A DNA stretch of 8,982 nt from a bacterium (GTDB lineage: Bacteria; Krumholzibacteriota; Krumholzibacteria; LZORAL124-64-63). The notes below the pieces were generated by a model. It made no database searches and was not told the origin of the DNA. It worked only from the letters and a program-made list of their open reading frames with translations. Shown here piece by piece: positions 1 through 6,218 of this stretch; position 1 is the stretch's first letter; each line of letters opens with the position of its first letter. The stretch lies in assembly GCA_021767885.1 (NCBI GenBank), contig JAASSM010000037.1, positions 1 to 8,982 of the forward strand, in the 5' to 3' direction. The position numbers and the translations under genes are program-made.

Positions 1-118
1 AGGAGCCGAGGCGGACGTAGGGCCAGGGCTCGGAGCCGGGGTGGTGGAAGGGGCACTTCGGGTTGGGGCAGAAGGGCGGGGTCGTAGGGCATGGATATGG
101 GGGTTTGAAGGTGTTCAT
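1..118 (-). CDS. Partial CDS: N-terminal zinc-ribbon start of a probable IS transposase-like protein (runs off the left edge)
   Basis: Reading leftward from the ATG at 118-116, the frame stays open for 39 codons to the window edge. The peptide begins MNTFKPPYPCP and has the cluster FCPNPKCPFHH at residues 16-26 (Cys17, Cys22, His25/His26, plus Cys10), then a Trp at 32 and an aromatic/basic segment ending RLGS. A CPxPxCxxH cluster followed by W and R-x-G resembles the N-terminal zinc ribbon of IS1-like or unclassified IS transposases, as I remember those families; no search was possible. No convincing Shine-Dalgarno precedes the ATG, and a perfect hairpin ends two bases upstream of it. In-frame alternatives are an ATG at 154 and a GTG at 166. 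The frame is the same as that of the upstream exported-protein gene, whose TGA lies at 175-173. The rest of the gene is outside the window, so whether it is intact is unknown. Confidence 0.5.
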   Translation of the reverse strand, partial: MNTFKPPYPCPTTPPFCPNPKCPFHHPGSEPWPYVRLGS

Positions 119-120
119 GG

Positions 121-149
121 GACGGGTCCAGGCAAGAGCTGGACCCGTC
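121..149 (-). terminator. Perfect 11-bp hairpin between the exported-protein gene and the transposase-like frame
   Basis: GACGGGTCCAG (121-131) pairs perfectly with CTGGACCCGTC (139-149) around a 7-base loop. It lies 23 bases past the stop codon of the exported-protein gene. No T-run follows on the minus strand, so it is not a textbook intrinsic terminator. It could still protect the 3' end or terminate with Rho help. Because it ends two bases before the ATG of the next frame, it could also block translation of that frame from read-through transcripts, as is known for IS10 and IS50. Confidence 0.5.
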
Positions 150-172
150 ACCATTCTTCGGGGCACAACCGA

Positions 173-811
173 TCAGTCGAACAGGGCCTTGATCTCGGTG
201 AGGCTGGTCTGCTCGGTGGCCACGGTCGGATTGAAGTAGAACACCGGGTCGTTCAGGGTCTGGCCCGGATTGTTGGCCTTCATCACGTGCAGCTCCTCGG
301 GGAACACGAAGTCGGCGTAGGCCATCTCGCCGTCGATGGAGGCCGGGACGGAGGGTCCCAGGAAGACGGCGGCGTTGCTGGGGGTCTCGAGGAACAGCAG
401 GTCGGCGCTGAAGAGCACGAAGGGCTCGTCCGGCGCGTGAGGATCGCGGCGCATGTGGCCGACGAGCAGGTTGAACTCGTCGCCGAAGTTCAGGGCCAGG
501 TCCTCGCCGATGCCCCACTCCATGCCCACCACGTTGGGCGTCATCTCGGCCGGCTCCACGCGCCAGCTGAACTCGAAGCCGCCCAGGTTGTAGCTGGTGA
601 GGTCGGCGTGGTAGAGCACGAAATAGACGGTGTAGATGGACCCCGGGGCGACGCCCTCGAGGTAGGTCTGGGCCTCGGGGGTGGCGGCCGGCTCGGTGTA
701 GATGCCGAGCACGCCGTGACCGAGGTCCTCGGGGGGATCGACGGCCAGCGCCGGGGTGATCAGCAGCGAGGCGGTGAGCAGGACGAGGGCAGTCTTGGCA
801 ATGCGGGACAT
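173..811 (-). CDS. Short exported protein of unknown function, predicted beta-rich
   Basis: This encodes 212 residues. The start is the ATG at 811, chosen because AGGAG (complement of 819-823) lies 7 bases upstream and because it gives a clean signal peptide. That peptide has a basic N-terminus (MSRIAK), a hydrophobic core to about residue 20, and a likely signal peptidase I site after ALA at 21-23. The open frame runs further upstream, but that part is arginine- and proline-rich and looks like GC-rich noise. The mature part has no cysteines and alternates short hydrophobic strands (for example YTVYFVLYHADL at 60-71 and LGGFEFSWRV at 76-85), which suggests one beta-sandwich. GPSVPASIDGEMAY (152-165) and the tail VATEQTSLTEIKALFD resemble recurring short secreted proteins that I recall from Krumholzibacteria/Eisenbacteria-like genomes. 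That family has no assigned function that I know of. There is no C-terminal sorting domain. The gene appears monocistronic, with hairpins on both sides. Confidence 0.85.
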   Translation of the reverse strand: MSRIAKTALVLLTASLLITPALAVDPPEDLGHGVLGIYTEPAATPEAQTYLEGVAPGSIYTVYFVLYHADLTSYNLGGFEFSWRVEPAEMTPNVVGMEWGIGEDLALNFGDEFNLLVGHMRRDPHAPDEPFVLFSADLLFLETPSNAAVFLGPSVPASIDGEMAYADFVFPEELHVMKANNPGQTLNDPVFYFNPTVATEQTSLTEIKALFD

Positions 812-1029
812 GGGGACACTCCTTCCCGGATGTGTGCAGCTTGCATGTTGAGAGGTCTTCGGGACGCCGGCCACACCGACCGCTCCGGCCGCGCGGGCCG
901 GGCCGGTCACGCCGGGCCATCCCTCCGGGCGTCGCCTCCGAACCCCCCGCGGTGGGGACGTCGAGGTCCCTGGCGACGTACAGACCGCACGTAAGTTCGT
1001 GATCCGTGGGGAAAGGTTGCAAGGAAAAT

Positions 1030-1046
1030 GGCGGCCCGCGGCCGCC
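1030..1046 (-). terminator. Possible intrinsic terminator: 7-bp GC stem, 3-base loop, short T-tract
   Basis: On the minus strand GGCGGCC and GGCCGCC pair around a 3-base loop and are followed immediately by ATTTTCCTTGC. A GC stem plus a short T-run is the usual intrinsic-terminator layout, although four Ts is weak. It lies about 265 bases after the protease stop and about 220 bases before the exported-protein start. It could therefore end protease read-through, or attenuate a long leader of the next gene. The GC-rich background makes chance stems common. Confidence 0.35.
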
Positions 1047-1219
1047 GGCGCGACACGTCCGCTGGAGTCGTCCGCGGCGAAGGCCATAAGGCACGGCTCG
1101 GCATCGTGTTAGGCCTTGGACTCCGCGGCGCGGGGCTGGTGGGCCGGCTCACGGAATCAGCGGCCCAGCGCATGAATCCACAAGACAGCCGGTTCGGACG
1201 GTCAGCGGGGCCGCCACGT

Positions 1220-1255
1220 ACGAGCCCCCGGCGGCCAGGACCACCGGGGGCTCGT
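1220..1255 (-). terminator. Perfect 12-bp hairpin after the C25 protease gene
   Basis: ACGAGCCCCCGG (1220-1231) pairs perfectly with CCGGGGGCTCGT (1244-1255) across a 12-base loop, which can itself add two further pairs past one mismatch. It begins 55 bases after the protease stop codon on the transcribed strand. No T-run follows, so it is either a non-canonical terminator or a barrier that stabilises the 3' end of the mRNA. Confidence 0.5.
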
Positions 1256-1310
1256 CTCGCAGTCCATCCAGCGGGCGGTTGGCCGCGGCCCGAGGGCCAC
1301 GGCGACCCGG

Positions 1311-4300
1311 TCACTTGATGAGCAGCATCTTGTGCACGAGGCTCTCGCCGCCCGCGGTCAGGCGGTAGAAGTAGGTGCCGCTGGCCACGCCGCGGCCCTG
1401 GTCATCCCGGCCCTGCCAGGTGATCTCGTGGGCGCCGGCCGGCAGCACGTCGTGCACCAGGGTGCGGACGCGCTTGCCGCGCACGTCGAACACCGCCAGC
1501 TCGGCCTGCTGGGCCGAGGGCAGCGAGAAGCGGATCACCGTCATGGGGTTGAACGGGTTGGGGTAGTTGCCGTCCAGCGCCAGGACGCTCGGGACGGCCT
1601 CGGGCTGATCGGTCACGGGCGTGGGATCCAGCGGGTTGTAGAGCAGCCACGACACCGCATTGTGCAGCAGCGCCTCTCGCTCCGGCCCCATGGCGCCGTA
1701 GTTGAAGAGGAAGAAGACGAACTGGCCGCCCAGCGGGTCGTCGTCGTCGTCGTGGGTGATGACGCTGGCGTCGCCCGGGTAGCTGGTCCAGTTGCCGACG
1801 ATGTGTCCGGTGCTCGTGGGGTCGACGTGATCGGCGTCGCCATAGCCGCTGTAGTCGTTGGCGATGGGACCGGAGATCACGTTGGGCACGCTCATCACCG
1901 GATGCGCGGCGTCGGCCACCGAGAGGTCGCCGCTGCTGTCGCCGTTCCAGTCGTCCACGTGCAGCACGTTGCGCATGAAGGTGGCGTCGGTGTACTGCAT
2001 GTCGTAGGCCACCTCGCCGCCCTCCACCAGCAGGCGGCCGCCGGCAGCGACGTGGGCGGTGAGGTTGGCGCGCAGCGTGCCGCTGGTCAGGGTGCTGGTG
2101 TTGGCGCCGCTGGAGCAGATGATGAGGTCGTAATCGGCCCAGAAGTCCGGATCGCTCGACGACGCCGGCTGCAGGGTGGCGGTGTAGCCGAGATCCTCGA
2201 GGGCGGTCACCAGGTCGCTGGCGGCCCGGTCGGCCGGCACGGTGTAGGCCGGCGCGAGCAGGCGGCCGTCCTCGGCGAACTTGGCGGGGACCTGGCGGGC
2301 CTGGGAGCTGTTGTCGTCCAGGACCAGGATGTCGCCCTCGGTGGCCTCCAGCGCATAGTCGCGGGTGACCGACGCCTCGGTCACGCTCACCGTCTCGGTC
2401 ACCGGGATGCGGCGGTACGCCCGGACCACCACGCGGTAGTCGAAGAACGGCAGGCCGCCGGTGACGTACTCGCCGGTGGCCGGATCGGTGGCGACCTCGT
2501 CGTACAGCTCGTCGTTGTCGGTACGGTAGACGCGGACCGTCGCCTCCAGGGGTGCGCCGTCGTCCGCCCCGGTGATCACGCCGGTCAGGACGCCGCTGGG
2601 CGCCTGGTTGACGGTGATGGGGTGCTCGTTGGCGCCGAAGAGCAGGAAGTAGGTCTCGGTGTAGGGCTCGTAGCCGAACTTCTGGACCTCGAGGTCGTAG
2701 TAGCCCACCGCCAGCTCCTCGGGCGCGGCCCAGGCCCCGGCGGCGTCGGTGAGCAGGTCGAACAGCGGGGGATCCTCCGGGCCGGCATCCGCGGCGAAGC
2801 CAAGGACGCGGGCGCCCGCCACGGCGGCGCCGTCGTCGTCCCCGTCCAGCACGGTGCCGGCCAGGGTCCCGAAGGCCTCCACCACGGCCAGCTCCTGCTG
2901 CACGATCTGCAGGCCCGGCCTCGTCAGGGTGGCCACCACCGGGTCCAGCGCCTGCGGCGTGACCAGGACCATGCTGTCGCCGCTGTTGCCGGCCTGCACC
3001 AGGCTGATGCCCGCCCCGTGCACCTCGAGGGTGTAATCGGACTGGCGGGTGGCGACGCGGACCTCGCCCTCCAGGTAGGGCGTCAGCGATCCGTCCATGC
3101 CGATGGAGGGCACCGCCGCGGTGATGGTGGCGTCGCCGAAGGCCATGGCCCCGGTGACGGGCAGCGGCTCGGTGAAGAGATCGTAGCCGGCGCCCAGCTC
3201 GCGGCCGCGGACGGTGAGGGTCTCGCCGAACTCCGGCGTGATCTCCAGGGTCACCTGGCCGGCGGCGTCGGTGCTGGCGCCGGTGGTCTCGACGCCGAAG
3301 CCGGCGATCTCCACCGTGACGTCGGCCATGCCGTCGCCGGTATCGGGGTCGGTGACGGTGACCGTGACCGCGGTGGTCTCACCCACCGGGACGGAGGCCG
3401 GGTCGATGGCGATGTCCGCCGGCACCACGGCCTGCAACTCCGCCTGGTAGGTCTCCACGTTGTAGCCGGAGGCGGTCAGGACCACGGTGCCGGGCTCGGC
3501 CACCGGCTCGGTGATCTGCAGGTCCACGAAGCCCGTGGCGTCGGTGACGCCCACACCGTGGATGGTGCCGTCGGCGGCGGTCAGGGCCACGCGCACGCCG
3601 GGCAGACCGGTCTGCACGGCGAAGCTGGGCGTCTGCAAGGGCACCACCGGCAGGTGATCCATGGCCAGGGTCTGGGGACTGTCGCTGCGCACCACCAGGG
3701 AGCAGTCGCCGAAGAGGTTGTACTGCTCCACGAGCTGCAGCCCCGTGCCGCTGGTGCCGTACTCGTCCAGCACGGCCATGATGCCGGCCTGCACCAGCAC
3801 GCCCATGACGTTGCTGGTCTCGGCGCAGAGCAGATCCACCGCCTCCGCCTGCATCAGCGTGGGCGGCACCCACGGGCAGCTGGTGGAGGAGGCATACATG
3901 CCCACCGCGCCGTAGGGCTGCTCGGGGTTGCCGGCCCGCATCCAGGCCTCGGCGAAGCTGGTGCCGATGGCCGAGATGCCGCCGTTGAGGCAGGCCACGT
4001 CGATGATCCAGGGCCAGGCCGTGTTGGTCAGGGCGGTGACGTCGTTGTTGCTGAAGTAGACGCTGGACCAGGCGGTGCCCGAACCGTGCCCCATGTAGTT
4101 GATCAGGGATCGGCCCTCGTTGACCGCGGCGGCGATGCCGCTGGTGCTGCCGCCCTGGCCCTGGTAGATGCGGTCGACGTCGGTGTAGGTGTAGGCGAGG
4201 AGGTCGTCCCGCAGCCAGTCCATGCGGGTGGCGTCCGAGGGCGAGCCCTCGTTGCTGGCGATGCCGGTGGCCGCGTGGGTCCAGTCGGCGGCGCCCATGA

Positions 4301-5393
4301 CGTCTCGTTCGTAGGTGACGAACTTGGTCACCTGCGTGCTCACCTCGGTGGCGTTCTGGGCGGAGATGCGGCTGATCAGCGCGTCGGGATAGACGTCGCT
4401 GCCGTCGAGGCGCATGTAGCGGGTATCGTCGTTGGCGCCCTCGTAGGCGCCACTGTAGTGAGGCACCTGCTGGCCGTCGCCCACGAGGCTCACGAAGGCC
4501 AGGCCCTCGGGGCTGTCGTACCGTTCCTGGATGGCGGCCTGGATGCCGCTGGTGGTGCCGCCCACGCTGCTGGTGGTGATCAGCTCCACGGGGATGCCGC
4601 GCTGGCGCTTCCAGTCGATGAACGGCTGCATGGAGGCGGCGAAGGCGTCGTAGGCCACGATGAGCATGGGGCCGTCGCCGGCGTTGATCTGATACTTCAG
4701 GCCGGTCTGGTAGTTGGCGAACTTCCGGGCGTAGAGCGCGTCGAAGACCGGGGCGATGCCGGTGTCCTGGCGGGTCTTGACGTTCACGCCGCCGCCGCCA
4801 GTGGTGACCACCTCGTAGGTGACGCTCTCGAGGACCCGCAGCACGCCGCGGTCGGCGTCCCACTGGGCGGGGAAGAGGCGGACGTTCACGCCGCGCACGT
4901 CGCGCACGATGTAGGGCTCGCCCACGGTGGCGGGCTCGGCCGGGAAGACGCCACCCTGGTAGGCGGGGCCGTAGGTGTAGGGCACGGTGGCGGGATCGAC
5001 GGAGCGCAGGATGGCCCCACGGCCGGGAACGATCCGTTCGACCGGCAGCTCGCGGTAGCGGGTCTTCACCATCCGCAGCTCGGGCGTGCCCACGTCGGGG
5101 ATCTCGAGGCTGGTGGTGATGTAGGGCAGCTGCGGCGCACCGCGGTCGAGCAGCTGGACGTGGCCGGGCAGGACCACCTTGGTGTGGGGCTGACCGTCGA
5201 TGAGCACCGTCTCGGTCTCGATGCCGGGCAGCGTGATCTCCACCACCGTGCGGCCGGCGCCGGCATCCCGCGCCTCGATGCGCGGAGCGGCCGCGGCGCC
5301 GCCGTCGAAGGCGTTCCAGGCGGCGGCCGCCGGCGCGGCCAGCAGCAGGATCGCGAGCAGGGTCAGGGTGGTCCGCAGGAACCTCGTGTCCAT
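1311..5393 (-). CDS. Secreted gingipain-like C25 cysteine protease with Ig-like, carboxypeptidase-regulatory, GATase-like and C-terminal sorting domains
   Basis: This encodes 1360 residues. The start is the ATG at 5393, with GGAGG 5 bases upstream and a clean signal peptide directly after it (MDTRFLRT, hydrophobic core, cleavage near 24-26). The upstream frame extension lacks these features. Domains in order: a C25 propeptide-like region (about 40-200); a C25 catalytic domain (about 235-570) with LVGD at 303-306, His436 in NYMGHGSG and Cys468 in VACLNGG; an Ig-like domain (about 580-655); a further Ig/Big-like repeat (about 660-735); two carboxypeptidase-regulatory-like beta domains (about 840-925 and 934-1010); a GATase/ThuA-like alpha/beta domain (about 1020-1252) without an evident catalytic triad; and a FlgD-Ig/type IX-like sorting domain (about 1268-1360) with NYPNPFNP at 1276-1283 and the ending LVHKMLLIK. 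The 32-residue His-Cys spacing is close to the gingipain arrangement (33 in RgpB). It probably degrades extracellular protein and is exported through Sec, then surface-attached or released. Substrate specificity cannot be read from the sequence. Confidence 0.93.
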   Translation of the reverse strand: MDTRFLRTTLTLLAILLLAAPAAAAWNAFDGGAAAAPRIEARDAGAGRTVVEITLPGIETETVLIDGQPHTKVVLPGHVQLLDRGAPQLPYITTSLEIPDVGTPELRMVKTRYRELPVERIVPGRGAILRSVDPATVPYTYGPAYQGGVFPAEPATVGEPYIVRDVRGVNVRLFPAQWDADRGVLRVLESVTYEVVTTGGGGVNVKTRQDTGIAPVFDALYARKFANYQTGLKYQINAGDGPMLIVAYDAFAASMQPFIDWKRQRGIPVELITTSSVGGTTSGIQAAIQERYDSPEGLAFVSLVGDGQQVPHYSGAYEGANDDTRYMRLDGSDVYPDALISRISAQNATEVSTQVTKFVTYERDVMGAADWTHAATGIASNEGSPSDATRMDWLRDDLLAYTYTDVDRIYQGQGGSTSGIAAAVNEGRSLINYMGHGSGTAWSSVYFSNNDVTALTNTAWPWIIDVACLNGGISAIGTSFAEAWMRAGNPEQPYGAVGMYASSTSCPWVPPTLMQAEAVDLLCAETSNVMGVLVQAGIMAVLDEYGTSGTGLQLVEQYNLFGDCSLVVRSDSPQTLAMDHLPVVPLQTPSFAVQTGLPGVRVALTAADGTIHGVGVTDATGFVDLQITEPVAEPGTVVLTASGYNVETYQAELQAVVPADIAIDPASVPVGETTAVTVTVTDPDTGDGMADVTVEIAGFGVETTGASTDAAGQVTLEITPEFGETLTVRGRELGAGYDLFTEPLPVTGAMAFGDATITAAVPSIGMDGSLTPYLEGEVRVATRQSDYTLEVHGAGISLVQAGNSGDSMVLVTPQALDPVVATLTRPGLQIVQQELAVVEAFGTLAGTVLDGDDDGAAVAGARVLGFAADAGPEDPPLFDLLTDAAGAWAAPEELAVGYYDLEVQKFGYEPYTETYFLLFGANEHPITVNQAPSGVLTGVITGADDGAPLEATVRVYRTDNDELYDEVATDPATGEYVTGGLPFFDYRVVVRAYRRIPVTETVSVTEASVTRDYALEATEGDILVLDDNSSQARQVPAKFAEDGRLLAPAYTVPADRAASDLVTALEDLGYTATLQPASSSDPDFWADYDLIICSSGANTSTLTSGTLRANLTAHVAAGGRLLVEGGEVAYDMQYTDATFMRNVLHVDDWNGDSSGDLSVADAAHPVMSVPNVISGPIANDYSGYGDADHVDPTSTGHIVGNWTSYPGDASVITHDDDDDPLGGQFVFFLFNYGAMGPEREALLHNAVSWLLYNPLDPTPVTDQPEAVPSVLALDGNYPNPFNPMTVIRFSLPSAQQAELAVFDVRGKRVRTLVHDVLPAGAHEITWQGRDDQGRGVASGTYFYRLTAGGESLVHKMLLIK

Positions 5394-5398
5394 CGTAT

Positions 5399-5403
5399 CC
5401 TCC
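5399..5403 (-). promoter_or_regulatory. Ribosome binding site of the C25 protease gene
   Basis: GGAGG lies 5 bases upstream of the ATG at 5393 and fixes the start of the protease. A start further upstream in the same frame would place the signal peptide 29 residues inside the protein. Confidence 0.8.
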
Positions 5404-5413
5404 AGGGCCAGGA

Positions 5414-5454
5414 GCGGTCCGTCATGTCGACGCGCGCCGCGTCGCACGGACCGC
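5414..5454 (-). promoter_or_regulatory. Two-tier stem-loop in the 5' leader of the C25 protease mRNA
   Basis: An outer 9-bp perfect stem (GCGGTCCGT at 5414-5422 with ACGGACCGC at 5446-5454) encloses an inner 6-bp perfect stem (CGACGC at 5428-5433 with GCGTCG at 5439-5444). The inner stem has a 5-base loop, and the two tiers are separated by a 5-base/1-base internal loop. The element ends 10 bases before the ribosome binding site and lies inside the predicted 5' UTR. It could stabilise the mRNA, act as an attenuator or bind a regulator. No U-run follows it, and it matches no riboswitch family that I recognise. Confidence 0.55.
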
Positions 5455-5487
5455 CAGAATCCATCCACCAAGGGGCACAACCCCCGG

Positions 5488-5517
5488 ATTCTATCACGGT
5501 TTACGACCGCGCCTCAA
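5488..5517 (-). promoter_or_regulatory. Predicted sigma70-type promoter of the C25 protease gene, extended -10
   Basis: On the minus strand TTGAGG (5517-5512, 4 of 6 matches to TTGACA) is followed after 18 bases by TAGAAT (5493-5488, 5 of 6 matches to TATAAT). The -10 is preceded by TGA, giving the extended -10 form TGnTAnAAT. Transcription would start near 5481, leaving a leader of about 88 bases that contains the stem-loop. Confidence 0.5.
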
Positions 5518-5593
5518 TCGGCGGGCGGGGTGCCGGCATGACGGAGGCGACACCGCGATGGTCCCGACCTCCCACTCAAGCGACCGGAATTCA

Positions 5594-5607
5594 AGCGGTT
5601 AACCGCT
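5594..5607. promoter_or_regulatory. Perfect 14-base palindrome, possible operator
   Basis: AGCGGTTAACCGCT is its own reverse complement. It lies about 115-125 bases upstream of the predicted protease transcription start. With one bulged base the symmetry extends outward (CAAG on one side, CTTG on the other). The position suits an activator or repressor site, but no regulator family is recognised. Confidence 0.3.
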
Positions 5608-5738
5608 CTTGCGACCCGGCCGGTGGGGGTCGTGAAGCCGCAACCGGCGACCACGGCGGGGCGCCGGCAGCGGCTCGGATCGGCGCCCGGAAAGCTCACG
5701 ATTTCGGGACTGCTCGTTCAGTGGGCGTGCGACGCGTG

Positions 5739-5753
5739 GCCGCCCCGGGCGGC
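5739..5753 (-). terminator. Weak GC hairpin just after the TerB-like gene
   Basis: GCCGCC (5739-5744) and GGCGGC (5748-5753) flank a 3-base loop, starting 3 bases after the stop codon. There is no T-tract and the stem is short, so this is only a possible end of the alr-terB transcript. Confidence 0.25.
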
Positions 5754-5756
5754 GGG

Positions 5757-6218
5757 TCAGTCTGCCGGCGGTTCCTGGGGATCGTTCGCGCGCTGGGCGG
5801 CGAGCTTGGAGGCGATGAGGTCCTGGTGCGGCAGGTCGAGGAGGCGCGCGGCCTTGCGCATGAGGATGTCCTCGCGCGACTCGAGCCGGCCGTCGCTGAA
5901 GACGACGCGCCACATCAGGCCCAGCACGCGGCGGCGGGCCTGGTTGTCCAGCCGCTCGACCAGCAGGCGTGCGACGGGGAAGAGGTCGTCCACGGTCTCG
6001 CTGGCCGCGGCATGCACCAGCTCCGCCGTCTCCTCCGGCGGCAGGGCGTAGTGGCGGCTGACCAGGGTGGCGATCTCGCGGGCCTCGTCGGCGGAGAAGG
6101 CGCCGTCGGCGCGGGCGGCCGCCACCAGCAGCACGGCCACGGCGCGGGCCGTGCCCAGGGGATCGTCGCGGTCGGCGGCGGCCGGGGTGTCGAGCCAGCT
6201 ACGGATTCGATCGAGCAT
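5757..6218 (-). CDS. TerB-like (tellurite resistance protein B family) helical protein
   Basis: This encodes 153 residues with no signal peptide or membrane segment, so it is probably cytoplasmic. The start ATG at 6218 has GGAGG (complement of 6225-6229) 6 bases upstream. The all-helical TerB signature appears twice: ADGAFSADE (37-45) and SDGRLESRE (108-116). These are acidic DG-x-E clusters placed at equivalent points of two helical repeats, followed by RKAARLLDL (121-129). In TerB-family proteins these acidic residues form a metal-binding site. The family (COG4103-like) is widespread and its role is poorly defined; it does not by itself imply tellurite resistance, and no terC, terD or terZ neighbour is present. 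It overlaps the end of alr by 20 bases, so the two are probably one transcript and translationally coupled. A functional link to alanine racemase is not established. Confidence 0.8.
   Translation of the reverse strand: MLDRIRSWLDTPAAADRDDPLGTARAVAVLLVAAARADGAFSADEAREIATLVSRHYALPPEETAELVHAAASETVDDLFPVARLLVERLDNQARRRVLGLMWRVVFSDGRLESREDILMRKAARLLDLPHQDLIASKLAAQRANDPQEPPAD

Larger units (their letters stand above)
812..1310. other. 499-base intergenic region between the C25 protease gene and the short exported-protein gene
   Basis: Open frames cross this stretch on both strands, but they are arginine-, proline- and glycine-rich, have no ribosome binding site and match nothing I recognise. What it does hold is two hairpins (1220-1255 and 1030-1046) in the direction of the protease transcript. 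The downstream half must contain the promoter of the exported-protein gene. A TTGCAA on the minus strand (1017-1022) is a possible -35 element, but I found no matching -10 at 16-19 bases, so no promoter is called. Confidence 0.6.
5394..5756. other. 363-base intergenic regulatory region between the TerB-like gene and the C25 protease gene
   Basis: No credible gene is present. From the TerB stop toward the protease it holds a small GC hairpin (5739-5753), a 14-base perfect palindrome (5594-5607), a predicted extended -10 promoter (5488-5517), a two-tier leader hairpin (5414-5454) and the ribosome binding site (5399-5403). It also contains the more AT-rich patches on the protease side, in contrast to the flanking genes. 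Confidence 0.6.

Noticed and set aside
1..175. Stop-codon read-through (TGA at 175-173) joining the short exported protein to the transposase-like frame, since both are in the same frame.
   Set aside because: The two parts have unrelated character (a secreted beta protein and a cytoplasmic zinc ribbon), and a perfect hairpin lies between them. No SECIS-like element was recognised. A shared frame has a one-in-three chance of occurring.
812..1087. An N-terminal extension of the short exported protein to an upstream start at 1087.
   Set aside because: The extension is low-complexity Arg/Pro/Gly sequence. A good ribosome binding site and a signal peptide begin at the ATG at 811.
3379..4863. A 494-codon minus-strand open frame inside the protease gene.
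   Set aside because: It is an out-of-frame shadow of the protease. It is extremely rich in Arg, Gly and His and has no family resemblance.
5757..6218. A tellurite-resistance operon.
   Set aside because: Only a lone TerB-like protein is present. No terA, terC, terD, terE or terZ is nearby, and the TerB fold is common in proteins unrelated to tellurite.
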